A DNA stretch of 33,613 bases, taken from the IMG/VR virus record IMGVR_UViG_3300017917_003528, positions 1 through 33,613 of that record. One strand, given 5' to 3'. Below, piece by piece: positions 16,243 to 24,930 of this stretch. Position numbers and translations under genes: made by a program. Source of the DNA: a virus. Every line of letters begins with the position of its first letter. The stretch's first letter is position 1. Under the pieces are notes generated by a model that saw only the letters and a list, made by a program, of their open reading frames with translations, was not told the DNA's origin and did no database searches.

Positions 16243-17322
16243 TTATTTAATAATTCCTGCAAGTTTTTGCATTCTTAAAACCTGTGCATCAGCTTCCATA
16301 ATTGGTTTCTTTTCAGCTACACCAGCAGGTTTAGAAGCACCACCTTTAATTAATGATTCATTCATAGGTTTTTTAGCAGTTGCTGCAAAATTACCATTTA
16401 ATGTTTCATAAACTAATTTAGCTTCTTTAACGCTAGCTGCTTTATCGAAAGCTTCTAACACTTTTACTTTTTGACTTTCAGTCAAGTTTTTAGCTTTGAA
16501 GATTTTGTTAGTGTAAAGTAATTTAGCATTTAAAAGATTAACTTCGTTTAATTCAGATTTAACTATTTCTAAAGCAGCATAAGCTTCTTCAAGTTCTTTC
16601 TTCATAGCTTCCATTTCCATTTCTTTAGATTCGTCCATGTTGTCTTCTTCTTCAGAAAGTTCCATTTCTACTTCTTCACCTTCTTCACCTTCTTCGCCTT
16701 CTTCACCTTCCATGCCTTCGTGGCCAGCTTCTAGTTCACCAGAAGTAACCATATCAGCAATTACACTTTCAATGAATGATTTAAGATCTTCTTCAGACAT
16801 ATTTTCGATGTCAATTTCTTCTTCTTCACCTTCTTCTTCAGCACCTTCTTCACCTTCTTCTTCACCTTCAGCTTCATCTAAAGCTTTCATTGGTGTTTCA
16901 CCTTCTTTTTCAGCGCTAAATCCTTCGGTTCCGTCAGAAGAGAATTTACCGAATCCGTCTTCTTCTAATCCTTCTAATTCTTTTAGAAGTTCATCTAAAT
17001 CTACCTCGTCGATTTCTTTTTCTCCACCATCATCTGTTCCTTTTTTAGCAATTTTAGAATGATCATCAGTATAATCATCTACATTTTTAATTGGTCCAAA
17101 ATCTTGTGGTGCTTTTTCATCGGCTGTAAATTCAGATCCTTCTTCAACTGATTCAGTTTCAGCTTCATCCATATCATCCATTTCAGAAAGCTTTGCAGCT
17201 AACTTTTCTTTTAGGAATGGAGTGAAAGCTTCTTCTAAAGCAGCCTTTGCATTGGCGATGGCTGTTTCCTTAACAGCTTTAGCATCGGCAATGGCTTCTT
17301 TTAATAAGTCTCTGTTTGCCAT
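16243..17322 (-). CDS. 22: Prohead core scaffolding protein, gp22-like
   Basis: 359 residues from ATG at 17322 (MANRDLLKEAIADAK); the upstream TTG at 17343 is rejected because the ATG has an A-rich leader (ACAAAAAACAAACAA). T4 gp22 has 269 residues; the excess here is two extremely acidic Glu/Gly tracts at about 152-170 and 200-240. The C-terminal region at 240-310 (ELNEVNLLNAKLLYTNKIF, then VKVLEAFDKA) is a long helix conserved in gp22 of marine T4-like phages. Possible gp21 cut sites include LKE9|A, LTE282|S and IME343|A. It stands between protease and capsid genes, the T4 position. It forms the core on which the head assembles and is then degraded. Confidence 0.85.
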   Translation of the reverse strand: MANRDLLKEAIADAKAVKETAIANAKAALEEAFTPFLKEKLAAKLSEMDDMDEAETESVEEGSEFTADEKAPQDFGPIKNVDDYTDDHSKIAKKGTDDGGEKEIDEVDLDELLKELEGLEEDGFGKFSSDGTEGFSAEKEGETPMKALDEAEGEEEGEEGAEEEGEEEEIDIENMSEEDLKSFIESVIADMVTSGELEAGHEGMEGEEGEEGEEGEEVEMELSEEEDNMDESKEMEMEAMKKELEEAYAALEIVKSELNEVNLLNAKLLYTNKIFKAKNLTESQKVKVLEAFDKAASVKEAKLVYETLNGNFAATAKKPMNESLIKGGASKPAGVAEKKPIMEADAQVLRMQKLAGIIK

Positions 17323-17343
17323 TTGTTTGTTTTTTGTCCTCAA

Positions 17344-17477
17344 ATAATTTTTTGTTGGAAGTACGCTTATTATAGATTGCTCGAAGCGTAATAGATATTT
17401 AAAATCTTAATGCGATATAGAGATCGCATATTCGAATATACATATATGGGGATTCTTCAAAATCACGAAAATAAGAA
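17344..17477 (-). promoter_or_regulatory. Structured leader upstream of scaffold-capsid genes
   Basis: The gap contains two perfect inverted repeats: TACGCTT (17362-17368) with AAGCGTA (17384-17390), and ATGCGAT (17410-17416) with ATCGCAT (17423-17429). A minus-strand TATAAT (17374-17369) lies in the loop of the first. It follows a terminator and precedes the most highly expressed genes, so a promoter and a folded 5' leader are plausible. The TATTTAT element found elsewhere is absent here. Confidence 0.4.
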
Positions 17478-17498
17478 ACCCTCCTTTTTGGGGAGGGT
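17478..17498 (-). terminator. Rho-independent terminator after prohead protease gene
   Basis: Stem ACCCTCC (17478-17484) with GGAGGGT (17492-17498), loop of 7. In minus-strand sense it is followed by TTCTTATTTTCGTG. It separates the protease gene from the scaffold and capsid genes. Confidence 0.75.
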
Positions 17499-17526
17499 CG
17501 GTCCAAGGAGACTATCCAAGGAGTGG

Positions 17527-18129
17527 TTAAAATATTGGGCAAGAACCTTGCGCGCAAAGTATCTCTGTAATAATAGAGTTTACTTTGGAATAGTCTATTG
17601 TTGACTTTTCTAAACCTTCTCTAACTAAATTCATATATGAACCTGGATTAGATGGAGTAGAAACAAAGTCCCAGCATAATAATTCGAAATCGTCTTGTAC
17701 TTCTAGTGTTTCGCCTATTTGTTTAAGCGAACCCATACCACGAGATGATACACCTACTTTAACATTATTGTCAATAAGTGCTTTTAAGATGTTACCAGAT
17801 ACAGTAGGTAAAACTTCAATTTTACCCATTACTTTATCTCCATCCCACCAAATTTCTCTAATAATGTGAGATACATTTTTTAGAGAAATAATAGAAGATT
17901 CAGGATGATCTAGTTCACCTGTTGCTCTATTTTCATTTACAATTTGTTGGTATTTGTCAATTTCTCTTTCCCATAACTCTTTTGGATAATAACGACCATT
18001 ACCATTTTTTACTTCAGCAGTAGCTAAAATACCTTCAACCAGAGGATTACCAGAAGGTGCTTTTAAACCTTCAGATAATTGTATCGGAGATACTTGAAAT
18101 GGAATAGTTTCAATTAATACTTGTTTCAT
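17527..18129 (-). CDS. 21: Prohead core protease, gp21-like
   Basis: 200 residues; T4 gp21 has 212. The serine protease cleaves scaffold, capsid and internal proteins during head maturation. The catalytic His is H75 in GELDHPES and the nucleophile region is VGVSSRGMGS (S128/S129) at 125-134, with WDFVSTPSNPGS at 153-164 as in the herpesvirus-protease-like fold of this family. NGNGRYYPKELWE at 42-54 is the usual substrate-groove segment. It lies between conserved unknown core genes and scaffold, the T4 position, and is followed by a terminator. Its start overlaps the upstream stop (TAATG). Confidence 0.92.
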   Translation of the reverse strand: MKQVLIETIPFQVSPIQLSEGLKAPSGNPLVEGILATAEVKNGNGRYYPKELWEREIDKYQQIVNENRATGELDHPESSIISLKNVSHIIREIWWDGDKVMGKIEVLPTVSGNILKALIDNNVKVGVSSRGMGSLKQIGETLEVQDDFELLCWDFVSTPSNPGSYMNLVREGLEKSTIDYSKVNSIITEILCAQGSCPIF

Positions 18130-18677
18130 TATTTTTTCTTATCTAAATCACCGTAGCCACTTGATTTGTATTTACCTTTAGGATCTTTAGGTTGATCTTG
18201 TTGAGTATAGCCAATTCCTTTAACTCCAAAAGTAGCATTTTTAGTATAGTAGTTAACATCTTTAGCCATATTTTTTAGTACTATCTGTTTTAATTCATCA
18301 ACAGATTTATCTTTATTTTTAGGATCACCTAATTCAGCTTCATATCCTACTAAAAATGATTGACCATAAAAAGTATCAATATTCTTTTTATCTTTATAAT
18401 TAAAATCTTTAGTTTCAAGATCAACTAATTCTTTTTCCATTTCTTTATTATCAGCTTTTACATTAGCTTCAAATATTTTAAACCAGTTTTTCTTTTCTGT
18501 AGGTAATGTCTCTTCTGATAGAATACTTTTGTTTTTTAAAATAGTAACAGCTGTATTATAATCAGTTAAAGGGGATATGAATTCAGGAAATACACGACGA
18601 GCGCTTTTTAAAAAGTCATCTTTATTTCCTTTTCCTTCTTTAATAAGGATGTATTGTTGTTGTAATGTTTTTTCCAT
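18129..18677 (-). CDS. Conserved T4-like head-region protein, unknown
   Basis: 182 residues, Lys/Asp/Glu-rich and predicted mostly helical. The opening QQYILIKEGKGNKDDFLKSARRVFPEF and TDYNTAVTILKNKSILSEE recur, as I recall, in uncultured marine T4-like phages at the same position. ILSE|E could be a gp21 site. The C-terminal part has NATFGVKGIGYTQQ and a Lys-rich tail (GDLDKKK). T4 has the core proteins gp67 and gp68 here, so a prohead-core role is possible, but the sequence is not recognisably either. It is tightly packed between its neighbours and coupled to the protease gene. Confidence 0.7.
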   Translation of the reverse strand: MEKTLQQQYILIKEGKGNKDDFLKSARRVFPEFISPLTDYNTAVTILKNKSILSEETLPTEKKNWFKIFEANVKADNKEMEKELVDLETKDFNYKDKKNIDTFYGQSFLVGYEAELGDPKNKDKSVDELKQIVLKNMAKDVNYYTKNATFGVKGIGYTQQDQPKDPKGKYKSSGYGDLDKKK

Positions 18678-18678
18678 T

Positions 18679-19524
18679 TTATTCTGGTTGTTTAAATAAG
18701 TCTATAATGTCTTGTAAATATTCTTGTGCTAAATCTGTACCATAAATAACTCCAAAACTAGGTTTTTGACTATATTGTTTGATAGTGTCTTTTTTAGCTT
18801 GTTGAAGTAAAGGAACTATTAAATTTAATTGTCTTTCTAATGTATCAAAAGCTTCAATTCTTTTTCTAACCCAATCTAATAATGAAGGATTAGTTATGTT
18901 TAAATCTTTTAAATATTGATCAACATTAAAATCAGCTTCCCATAATTGTTTTACTTCAATTCCTTTAGCCGCTTTATTTAATGCTTTTCTGTCAACTAAT
19001 TTGTATTTGTAATCAGTAACATATTTGTTTTTAGTTACTCCTTCAGGACCTGCTTTAGGACCTGGACCTGGAGTAATGCCTTTGTCTTCTTTTACTTTTT
19101 TTCTGAAGGCATATTTGGTAGCATAGTTTTCACCTTCAGTACCTGAAGTAAATCCTGCTTGACCTGCGCCACCACCTACTGTACTTTCTTCTGATACTCT
19201 TTTAACAGTAGCAAAAGCATCTGGATAGTTTTTTCTTAGATTGGTACGGTATTCATTAAAAGCTTTGGTTACTAAAGCAGCTATTTCTTTAATTTTAGTA
19301 TCACTTTTAACTTGATCCATTACCTTTAAAGCATCTAAATCTTCTTTAGCACTTTCTAAATCCTTATAGATTTTAGTAAAATCAGCAACTTTTTCAATAG
19401 TCCATTCAATGGCTCCAGTTTCAGGATCTATAGATTTAACAGTATATTTAGTCCCATTAGAAATTTCTACATCTCCAACTTTTGGTTTATCTGCTTCTTT
19501 TAATCTATATTTGAAATTACCCAT
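18679..19524 (-). CDS. Putative internal head/prohead core protein with capsid-targeting-like N-terminus
   Basis: 281 residues, unknown family. The first ten residues, MGNFKYRLKE followed by A, have the length and ending of T4 capsid-targeting sequences cut by gp21 after Glu. A helical charged region follows at about 50-110, then a Gly-rich linker with FTSGTEGENYATKYAFRKK, a phrase (GT.GE.YAT..AF) I recall from several internal or structural proteins of marine T4-like phages. The C-terminal third (from ADFNVDQYLKDL) is helical. It overlaps the upstream gene by eight bases. A core or internal protein role is inferred from this N-terminus and from the position between portal and protease. Confidence 0.65.
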   Translation of the reverse strand: MGNFKYRLKEADKPKVGDVEISNGTKYTVKSIDPETGAIEWTIEKVADFTKIYKDLESAKEDLDALKVMDQVKSDTKIKEIAALVTKAFNEYRTNLRKNYPDAFATVKRVSEESTVGGGAGQAGFTSGTEGENYATKYAFRKKVKEDKGITPGPGPKAGPEGVTKNKYVTDYKYKLVDRKALNKAAKGIEVKQLWEADFNVDQYLKDLNITNPSLLDWVRKRIEAFDTLERQLNLIVPLLQQAKKDTIKQYSQKPSFGVIYGTDLAQEYLQDIIDLFKQPE

Positions 19525-20374
19525 GTATTTTAGTTAATTCGTCTAATAATTCGTAATATTGTAATAAATTAACCAAATCATCATTCCCAATTCTAGATGT
19601 TTTATCTAATGGATTAATGATATTTTTTATTTCTTGTAACTTAATTTTTGTTGCTTTATTTGTAACTTTAGAAGTTAATTCTGTTAAACTTACTTTAATT
19701 TCTTCTACTTTAGTATTATAAAATTCTCTTAATTTAGGAGTTGAATCAACTGAATTAATGAATTCTTTTAGAACTAATTTTTGATTATTATTTAAATCAG
19801 CATATTTACCATTAAATTTTTCTAACATAACTTTATATGTTAAAATTCTAAGGTCTTTATCGTACGATTTAAATTCTTCCATTATACTATCTTCAACTTT
19901 TTGTTTTTCAACGGGTTTTGAAGATAAATGTTCTAACAAAGTCATCTTGTTAGATATAATTTGGTCGGGGTTAGATAAAACTTCGCTGTTATATACTTCT
20001 AATAACGTGTATAATGAAGCATAAGCTTTATAGTTAGGTAATTTTGTTTTAAAAAACTCATCTAAATTATAATACTTCTGAATTTCGTTAATTAGATTAT
20101 ATTTTTGTCTTTTTAAAGCTCCTCTATTTAAATCTTTAGAGGATTCAATTAAAGTATTGATTACGGTTTCAGCTTTACCTTCAGTAATATGTTTGTATTT
20201 GGATAAGGCCTCATACAATTTATATTCACGACCTAATTCAGTTTTAACAAAATATTTTTTTAATATACCTGTTGCTTTAGAATCCTTACCAGATAAAGTA
20301 TCAGCGGTAATTTGTCTTACTAAAAGTTCAAATAAAAGTCCCGTATTCTTGTATTTAGAATGTTTAATATTCAT
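19517..20374 (-). CDS. Conserved T4-like head-region protein next to portal, unknown
   Basis: 285 residues, Lys-rich, predicted nearly all helical. The N-terminus MNIKHSKYKNTGLLFELLVRQITADTL matches a protein I recall beside the portal gene in many uncultured marine T4-like phages (KHSK.KNTG.LFELLVRQ). Family function is unknown to me. There is no membrane segment or catalytic motif. The basic, helical character would suit binding to scaffold, DNA or the portal vertex during head assembly, but this is only inference. The TATTTAT element ends 15 bases before its start. Confidence 0.7.
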   Translation of the reverse strand: MNIKHSKYKNTGLLFELLVRQITADTLSGKDSKATGILKKYFVKTELGREYKLYEALSKYKHITEGKAETVINTLIESSKDLNRGALKRQKYNLINEIQKYYNLDEFFKTKLPNYKAYASLYTLLEVYNSEVLSNPDQIISNKMTLLEHLSSKPVEKQKVEDSIMEEFKSYDKDLRILTYKVMLEKFNGKYADLNNNQKLVLKEFINSVDSTPKLREFYNTKVEEIKVSLTELTSKVTNKATKIKLQEIKNIINPLDKTSRIGNDDLVNLLQYYELLDELTKIHG

Positions 20375-20389
20375 TCTTATAGTTTTGTT

Positions 20390-20396
20390 ATAAATA
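20390..20396 (-). promoter_or_regulatory. TATTTAT element between portal and next gene
   Basis: Minus-strand TATATATTTATAACAAAAC; the core ends 15 bases before the ATG at 20374. Confidence 0.45.
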
Positions 20397-20407
20397 TATA
20401 AAGATTC

Positions 20408-22285
20408 TTACTCTTTAAGGTTAGACTCATCTAATAATGAACTTTCACTATTAGTTTTATTGAACACTATTTGTTTATCTAAAGATTCTAATAATGTTTT
20501 ATTTCTAGCTTTAAGTTCCATAGCTAATGGTGAAACATCTTTTTTAGGTCTACCATATCCTTCTTGATCATCATTTTTCATAGCATCTCTACCTAATCTA
20601 TCTTTACCAAAAGCATTATTTTGAGTATTAATATTAGATACTTTTTCTTCTGGACGACCTAAAGGTACTTTTTCATCATATCCATCAGGTACTGAATTGT
20701 TTTGGTATCTGCCTCTACCATATAATGAAGCTAAATCATGAGGTGTACCGTAAGATTTACCTGTTTCTAATGGGTCATTACCTTCTTCTTCAATTTGTTT
20801 AAATCTAAAAGTACGTTTTTGGTCTTGAGCAATTAAATCTCTATATTCTTCATATTGATCTTGACTGAAGTGGAATATATTTTCATAAATCCAATCAGAA
20901 GGAATTAATTTAGTTTCCATCATTTGGGCTGCTAAATCCATTTTTTCCTTCATTAAGGCAATACGTTCCTGATCATAGATAATAGAAGGAGTAGTTAATG
21001 ATAATTCAAAGTTAGCTAAATTATCTGCTGTATAACCTTGAGTATATAAATGTACTAAAGCAATTTTATATAATTCAGATAAAATAATACGTTGAATACG
21101 ATCAATTGTACGAGCAAATCTAATATCTTCTGCTGCTAATGTAGCTTTACCTTGTAAGTTTTCATCATAACCCATGAATGCTTTAGGTACTTTTAAAGCA
21201 GCAAATAATTTATCTCTTAAATAAGTAACATCATCAATACCAGTATAATTTAAACCTGGTGCTGTTTCTATTTTAGTTGTTTGGTCATTACCTCTAATTG
21301 GAATGTAAAAGTCTTCCAATAGGTTTTGCATATTATATTTTAAATTATATTCACCTGTTTGTTTATCCTGTAATGGAGTACGTTTCATGGTTGTAATAGT
21401 TTTTTGCATGAAATTTTCTACTTCATTTGGAGGAATAGAACCAACATTAATATAAAAAATACGTCTATCAGGTGAGCGAGATATTCTATGAATTAACATA
21501 GCATCTTCCATCAATGCATATTGTTTATAAATTCTACGAGCAGGTTCAATATAACTTCTACCATAAGGTAAATAGTTAACATCCGTCATTAATCGGAAGT
21601 GAGCCATTTCGTAATTATCAAAATAAACAAAATTTGAATCTTTTTGAGTATTTACATTTGGTGTTGGATAATATCCTGAGCTACCACCATATATACCTTC
21701 TGGAGAATATTTAAATCTTACAGCATTTGGGTGTTCTTTATCATAATTTTCTTGTCTTTCAATATGATAAGCGGTAAATGGGATTACATTATAAACACCA
21801 TATTTTTCAGCAATTTCTAATTTAAGGAAAAAGTCACCATATTTACACATTTGGCGAATCCAAGACCATAAATTAAATTCAATATTTAATACGTCATAAA
21901 ATAAGTTATAAAGTACTTGTTGAATATCCTCGTCATTAGATCTAATTTGAAGTACCTCACCCATTTCATTTCTTAAGGTAGCTTCTTCTGATATAATATC
22001 AAGAGCAGATGCAACTATAGCATCATTGTCCATAATATCATAATCCGAGTATATAAACGTTCTTAAATATTGATAGTTAATATTAACTTGAGAACCATAT
22101 AATGATGAAGCCGCTGGTGAATAGATTCTATTATATCTATCCATTAATGAGTTTGTAGCTATATCACCTGATCGTTGTATGCTATCTACGTCTAAAACCT
22201 TTAATTCTCCTCCACCTTGATTTCTGATAATTACATCAGTGGAGAATAATCGTTGTAAACGTGTAAATAAACTAGTATCTGCCAT
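20408..22285 (-). CDS. 20: Portal vertex protein, gp20-like
   Basis: 625 residues; T4 gp20 has 524. The portal forms the dodecameric ring through which DNA enters and leaves the head. The family-typical region runs from about 228 to 375: AHFRLMTDVNYLPYGRSYIE, then KQYALMEDAMLIHRISRSPD, RRIFYINVG, and after the channel loop GIDDVTYLRDKLFAALKVPK. The extra length is mostly a polar, Asp/Asn/Lys-rich C-terminal tail from about 520. The gene directly follows terminase; T4 has sheath and tube genes (18, 19) between them, missing here. Confidence 0.93.
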   Translation of the reverse strand: MADTSLFTRLQRLFSTDVIIRNQGGGELKVLDVDSIQRSGDIATNSLMDRYNRIYSPAASSLYGSQVNINYQYLRTFIYSDYDIMDNDAIVASALDIISEEATLRNEMGEVLQIRSNDEDIQQVLYNLFYDVLNIEFNLWSWIRQMCKYGDFFLKLEIAEKYGVYNVIPFTAYHIERQENYDKEHPNAVRFKYSPEGIYGGSSGYYPTPNVNTQKDSNFVYFDNYEMAHFRLMTDVNYLPYGRSYIEPARRIYKQYALMEDAMLIHRISRSPDRRIFYINVGSIPPNEVENFMQKTITTMKRTPLQDKQTGEYNLKYNMQNLLEDFYIPIRGNDQTTKIETAPGLNYTGIDDVTYLRDKLFAALKVPKAFMGYDENLQGKATLAAEDIRFARTIDRIQRIILSELYKIALVHLYTQGYTADNLANFELSLTTPSIIYDQERIALMKEKMDLAAQMMETKLIPSDWIYENIFHFSQDQYEEYRDLIAQDQKRTFRFKQIEEEGNDPLETGKSYGTPHDLASLYGRGRYQNNSVPDGYDEKVPLGRPEEKVSNINTQNNAFGKDRLGRDAMKNDDQEGYGRPKKDVSPLAMELKARNKTLLESLDKQIVFNKTNSESSLLDESNLKE

Positions 22286-22296
22286 AAGAATATATT

Positions 22297-22303
22297 ATAA
22301 ATA
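22297..22303 (-). promoter_or_regulatory. TATTTAT element fused to terminase stop codon
   Basis: Minus-strand TAA-TATTTAT-AATATATTCTT-ATG. The TAA is the terminase stop (22304-22306) and the ATG opens the portal gene at 22285. Confidence 0.5.
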
Positions 22304-23881
22304 TTATAAAAGCCACTTAATGTCCTCCATCCCATTGTTTGTTTCAATAGAATAAGGATTAGGAACATTATTAGCATTGTACGCACCTGTAAAACCTGAT
22401 GTACCTTTAGAAAAATGATTTAAAGTTGCTCGGGTTAAATCATGTGCTTGTTGTTGAAATTTTAATGATGTATCTCTTAAGTACATAGCAACACCAAAAG
22501 GCATAACTAAGTCGTCATTATAACCAACTTGTGCTTCTGGTCTACCATTTTTCCAAACAAATACTTTCATTTCTTCTAACAATCTTTTTGAGCGAATTGT
22601 TACTGATTTATCTCCAACATATTCTCTAAATTTATTTACCACTAAAGGTCTTGTTTTTAAAGACATTGTAAATCCAGGAGTAACATTATCACTATTTTCG
22701 TACTTATTAAAATACGAATCAACTGTTAAATTATCACTCTTAGGTGAATAATAGAGGTTTCTATATCCTCTTTCCATTACAGAATCAATAGCAGCCCAAC
22801 CAATAGAAGCATTTTCTATTACTAAAAGTGCTTGATTATATTCAGTAGCAATTGCAACTAAAAAGTATCCAAACTCTTTAGGTGACATTTGCCCTTTGTA
22901 CTCGGCAACCTGTGTGTTGGTTGCGATATCCATTACGTGAAAAGTTGAGAAATCTTTACCATCACCTCTAGCTACGTCTGCTACTACCATATAATCTCTT
23001 GTATAGTCTGCAGGTTCCCATATCCATAAATTATGGTCAGCTCCTCTTCTTTCTACTGGTTCCTGGATTGTTGTTTCTTTAATAAAATCAGTCCATTCAT
23101 TATAAAAAACTACATCACCAGAAGTATTAAAATCGCAATCACATTCTTGTGCTGCTAATCTTGGGTCACCTAATAATTCATCTTGACGTTTTCTCCAGTT
23201 TTCATCACGTTCAGGATGTACATACCAAGGTAATTTAATAGGTAAAAAGTCGTTTTCAGCATTTTCTGCTGATACCCATGTTTTATGAAACCAGTTTCCA
23301 GTTCCATAAGGTGTTGAAAGTACTATCGCACCACCACCCGTTGCTAATGTTTGTTGAGCTGAAGCCCAAATCTCACCTATTTGCTCAATAAAAGCGGCCT
23401 CATCGACTAACAATAGAGATACTGCTTCTGATCGACCAGCATCACTACTTGCTGAAGTGGCTTTAATTTGTGAACCATTACTTAATCGTAATGATAATTT
23501 ATTATTTTCCTCAGCATGTATTTTTAACCATGAAGGTAAATTATCGAACATAAACTTAACCTTAGTAACCATGTTACGAGCGGTTTCTTGTTTGGTTGCA
23601 ATACAAAGTACATTCTTATCTTTATGAAATAACATTAACCATAAAGAATAACCTGCGGCTAATGTTGATATACCTAACTGTCTGGATTTTAATACAATAG
23701 AATAAGGATGATCCTTCCAAAGATTTAATACTTTATCTTGGAAAGGATACAAATTAAATATTACTCTACCACGTTGCGGATGCTGAATGTGGCAGTATTT
23801 TTTCATAAAATGGGCAGGATCTTGAAGACACTTCAAGTATTCCTGCCTAATTACTTCTTTTAGATTTACGTTTTCACTCAT
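22304..23881 (-). CDS. 17: Terminase large subunit, gp17-like
   Basis: 525 residues, slightly shorter than T4 gp17 (610). It packages DNA into the prohead by ATP hydrolysis and cuts concatemers. The Walker A region reads VLKSRQLGIST (63-73): the usual Lys before the last Ser/Thr is Ile, and K65 at the start of the loop may replace it, as in lambda-type terminases. Walker B is LLLVDEAAF (156-164) and the coupling motif is LSTPYGTGN (188-196). The RNase H-like nuclease has VADVARGDGKDFST with D302, VIENAS with E356, and GYNDDLVMP with D456/D457. No gp16 gene was recognised nearby with confidence. Confidence 0.95.
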   Translation of the reverse strand: MSENVNLKEVIRQEYLKCLQDPAHFMKKYCHIQHPQRGRVIFNLYPFQDKVLNLWKDHPYSIVLKSRQLGISTLAAGYSLWLMLFHKDKNVLCIATKQETARNMVTKVKFMFDNLPSWLKIHAEENNKLSLRLSNGSQIKATSASSDAGRSEAVSLLLVDEAAFIEQIGEIWASAQQTLATGGGAIVLSTPYGTGNWFHKTWVSAENAENDFLPIKLPWYVHPERDENWRKRQDELLGDPRLAAQECDCDFNTSGDVVFYNEWTDFIKETTIQEPVERRGADHNLWIWEPADYTRDYMVVADVARGDGKDFSTFHVMDIATNTQVAEYKGQMSPKEFGYFLVAIATEYNQALLVIENASIGWAAIDSVMERGYRNLYYSPKSDNLTVDSYFNKYENSDNVTPGFTMSLKTRPLVVNKFREYVGDKSVTIRSKRLLEEMKVFVWKNGRPEAQVGYNDDLVMPFGVAMYLRDTSLKFQQQAHDLTRATLNHFSKGTSGFTGAYNANNVPNPYSIETNNGMEDIKWLL

Positions 23882-23882
23882 A

Positions 23883-24458
23883 TTATTTGGAGATCTGCCA
23901 ATACACTCCTGCCTTAATCATAGGTTCAAGTTTAGTATTGATGCCAACTCCTAATTTATAGATGGTTTTTCCATTTCTTTCATATAAACCATCTAAAGAA
24001 AGATAACTTGTTTTTCCTATACCTACAGAAGGACCAGCAAAGAAAGCATTCTTTCTAACAACTTCTTTAGTTATAGTTGTTTCTATGATTTTATGTCTTA
24101 CAGTTGCTAATAAATCACTTTTAATAGAATCTAAAGGACATTCAGAGTATATTTTTGTATAAAAAACTGCTGTAAAAGAGTCAGTTTTATATTCAAATGT
24201 ATCGTTTGTTAAATATTTTTTACGATTTACAACAGTTATTTTTCCTGTTGAATCAATTAAGGTATCATGTACATAAAAAGGAACAGGAACAGGTTTAATT
24301 TTAGTTTTACCTTTTATTTTGATAGTATCATGAACATAAGAAGTATCAGAAACTGTGTCTATATGTGATACAATAGTACCAGTATTATTACATCTGGACA
24401 TCCAGATGATTATAGTTAATAAAACTACAATAACTGCCCAAAGACTTGACTTGTTCAT
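23883..24458 (-). CDS. Membrane-anchored protein, unknown (possible spanin-like or DUF6808-like)
   Basis: 191 residues. Residues 6-20 (LWAVIVVLLTIIIWM) form one N-terminal transmembrane helix or uncleaved signal, followed by SRCNN, where C23 is not in a good lipobox. The rest looks extracytoplasmic: repeats of DT.Y.HDTI and PVPVPFYVHDTL, charged helical regions, and a C-terminal beta-rich part (AFFAGPSVGIGKTSYLSL, GVGINTKLEP, AGVYWQISK). The HDTI/PVPVP pattern is reminiscent of Rz-like proteins of Bacteroides phages, so a lysis (spanin-like) role is possible. It abuts the terminase gene. Confidence 0.65.
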   Translation of the reverse strand: MNKSSLWAVIVVLLTIIIWMSRCNNTGTIVSHIDTVSDTSYVHDTIKIKGKTKIKPVPVPFYVHDTLIDSTGKITVVNRKKYLTNDTFEYKTDSFTAVFYTKIYSECPLDSIKSDLLATVRHKIIETTITKEVVRKNAFFAGPSVGIGKTSYLSLDGLYERNGKTIYKLGVGINTKLEPMIKAGVYWQISK

Positions 24459-24460
24459 AA

Positions 24461-24919
24461 TTATCCTACTAATCCACCAGTATCAATTTTAACGTCTCTT
24501 TCTTTAAACGCTTTAACTAATTCAGGTTTCTTGATAAATTGTTTTAAAGCAGCCATTTTTTTATCACGTTCTGCTCCTTTTTCCATATCTTTAATTTTCT
24601 TAACTAAAGTTTTTAGTCTATCTTTAAAATCATTAAATTGATCGTTTGATACTTTAAATTTAGAAGGTGCACCTTTTACTTTTTCTTTTTCAAGTTCAGC
24701 TTTAGTAGGTTCTTTATCTTCATCTTCTTCTAAAGTAACACTACCACCAGCTTTTAAAGTATTGATAGCAGCAGCTTTATCTTTAGCAGCCGCAAATTTA
24801 GGGTCTTTTTGTAAAGCACCAGCTGCACCAGCACCTACATAAGTTCCTTCTTCCATCTCTCCAGATAAAAGTTCATATATTTGATCTTTGATTTCTTTAG
24901 TTAAATCAGATTTTTTCAT
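24461..24919 (-). CDS. Lys/Glu-rich small protein upstream of terminase, unknown
   Basis: 152 residues. The N-terminus MKKSDLTKEIKDQIYELLSGEMEEGTYVGAGAAGAL starts as a charged helix and then a Gly/Ala-rich turn; EGTYVGAGAA is a phrase I recall in head-associated proteins of marine T4-like phages. Central acidic region (LEEDEDKEPTKAELEKE) and C-terminal Lys-rich helices (FKDRLKTLVKKIKDMEKG). Highly charged with no membrane segment. Its place two genes before large terminase raises the possibility of a small terminase (gp16) analogue, but nothing specific supports it; an internal head protein is equally likely. Confidence 0.6.
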   Translation of the reverse strand: MKKSDLTKEIKDQIYELLSGEMEEGTYVGAGAAGALQKDPKFAAAKDKAAAINTLKAGGSVTLEEDEDKEPTKAELEKEKVKGAPSKFKVSNDQFNDFKDRLKTLVKKIKDMEKGAERDKKMAALKQFIKKPELVKAFKERDVKIDTGGLVG

Positions 24920-24923
24920 GATT

Positions 24924-24930
24924 ATAAATA
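24924..24930 (-). promoter_or_regulatory. TATTTAT element fused to kinase-gene stop codon
   Basis: Minus-strand TAA-TATTTAT-AATC-ATG. The TAA is the stop of the P-loop kinase gene (24931-24933) and the ATG is at 24919. Confidence 0.5.

Noticed and set aside
16637-17062. Plus-strand Ser/Pro-rich open frame of 141 codons opposite the scaffold gene.
   Set aside because: It is the complement of GAA/GAG-rich codons of the acidic tracts. It has no start signal and no domain, and all other genes lie on the minus strand.
17410-17604. Plus-strand open frame of 64 codons covering the protease-scaffold gap.
   Set aside because: It runs through the terminator hairpin and antisense into the protease gene, has no leader signal and matches no family.
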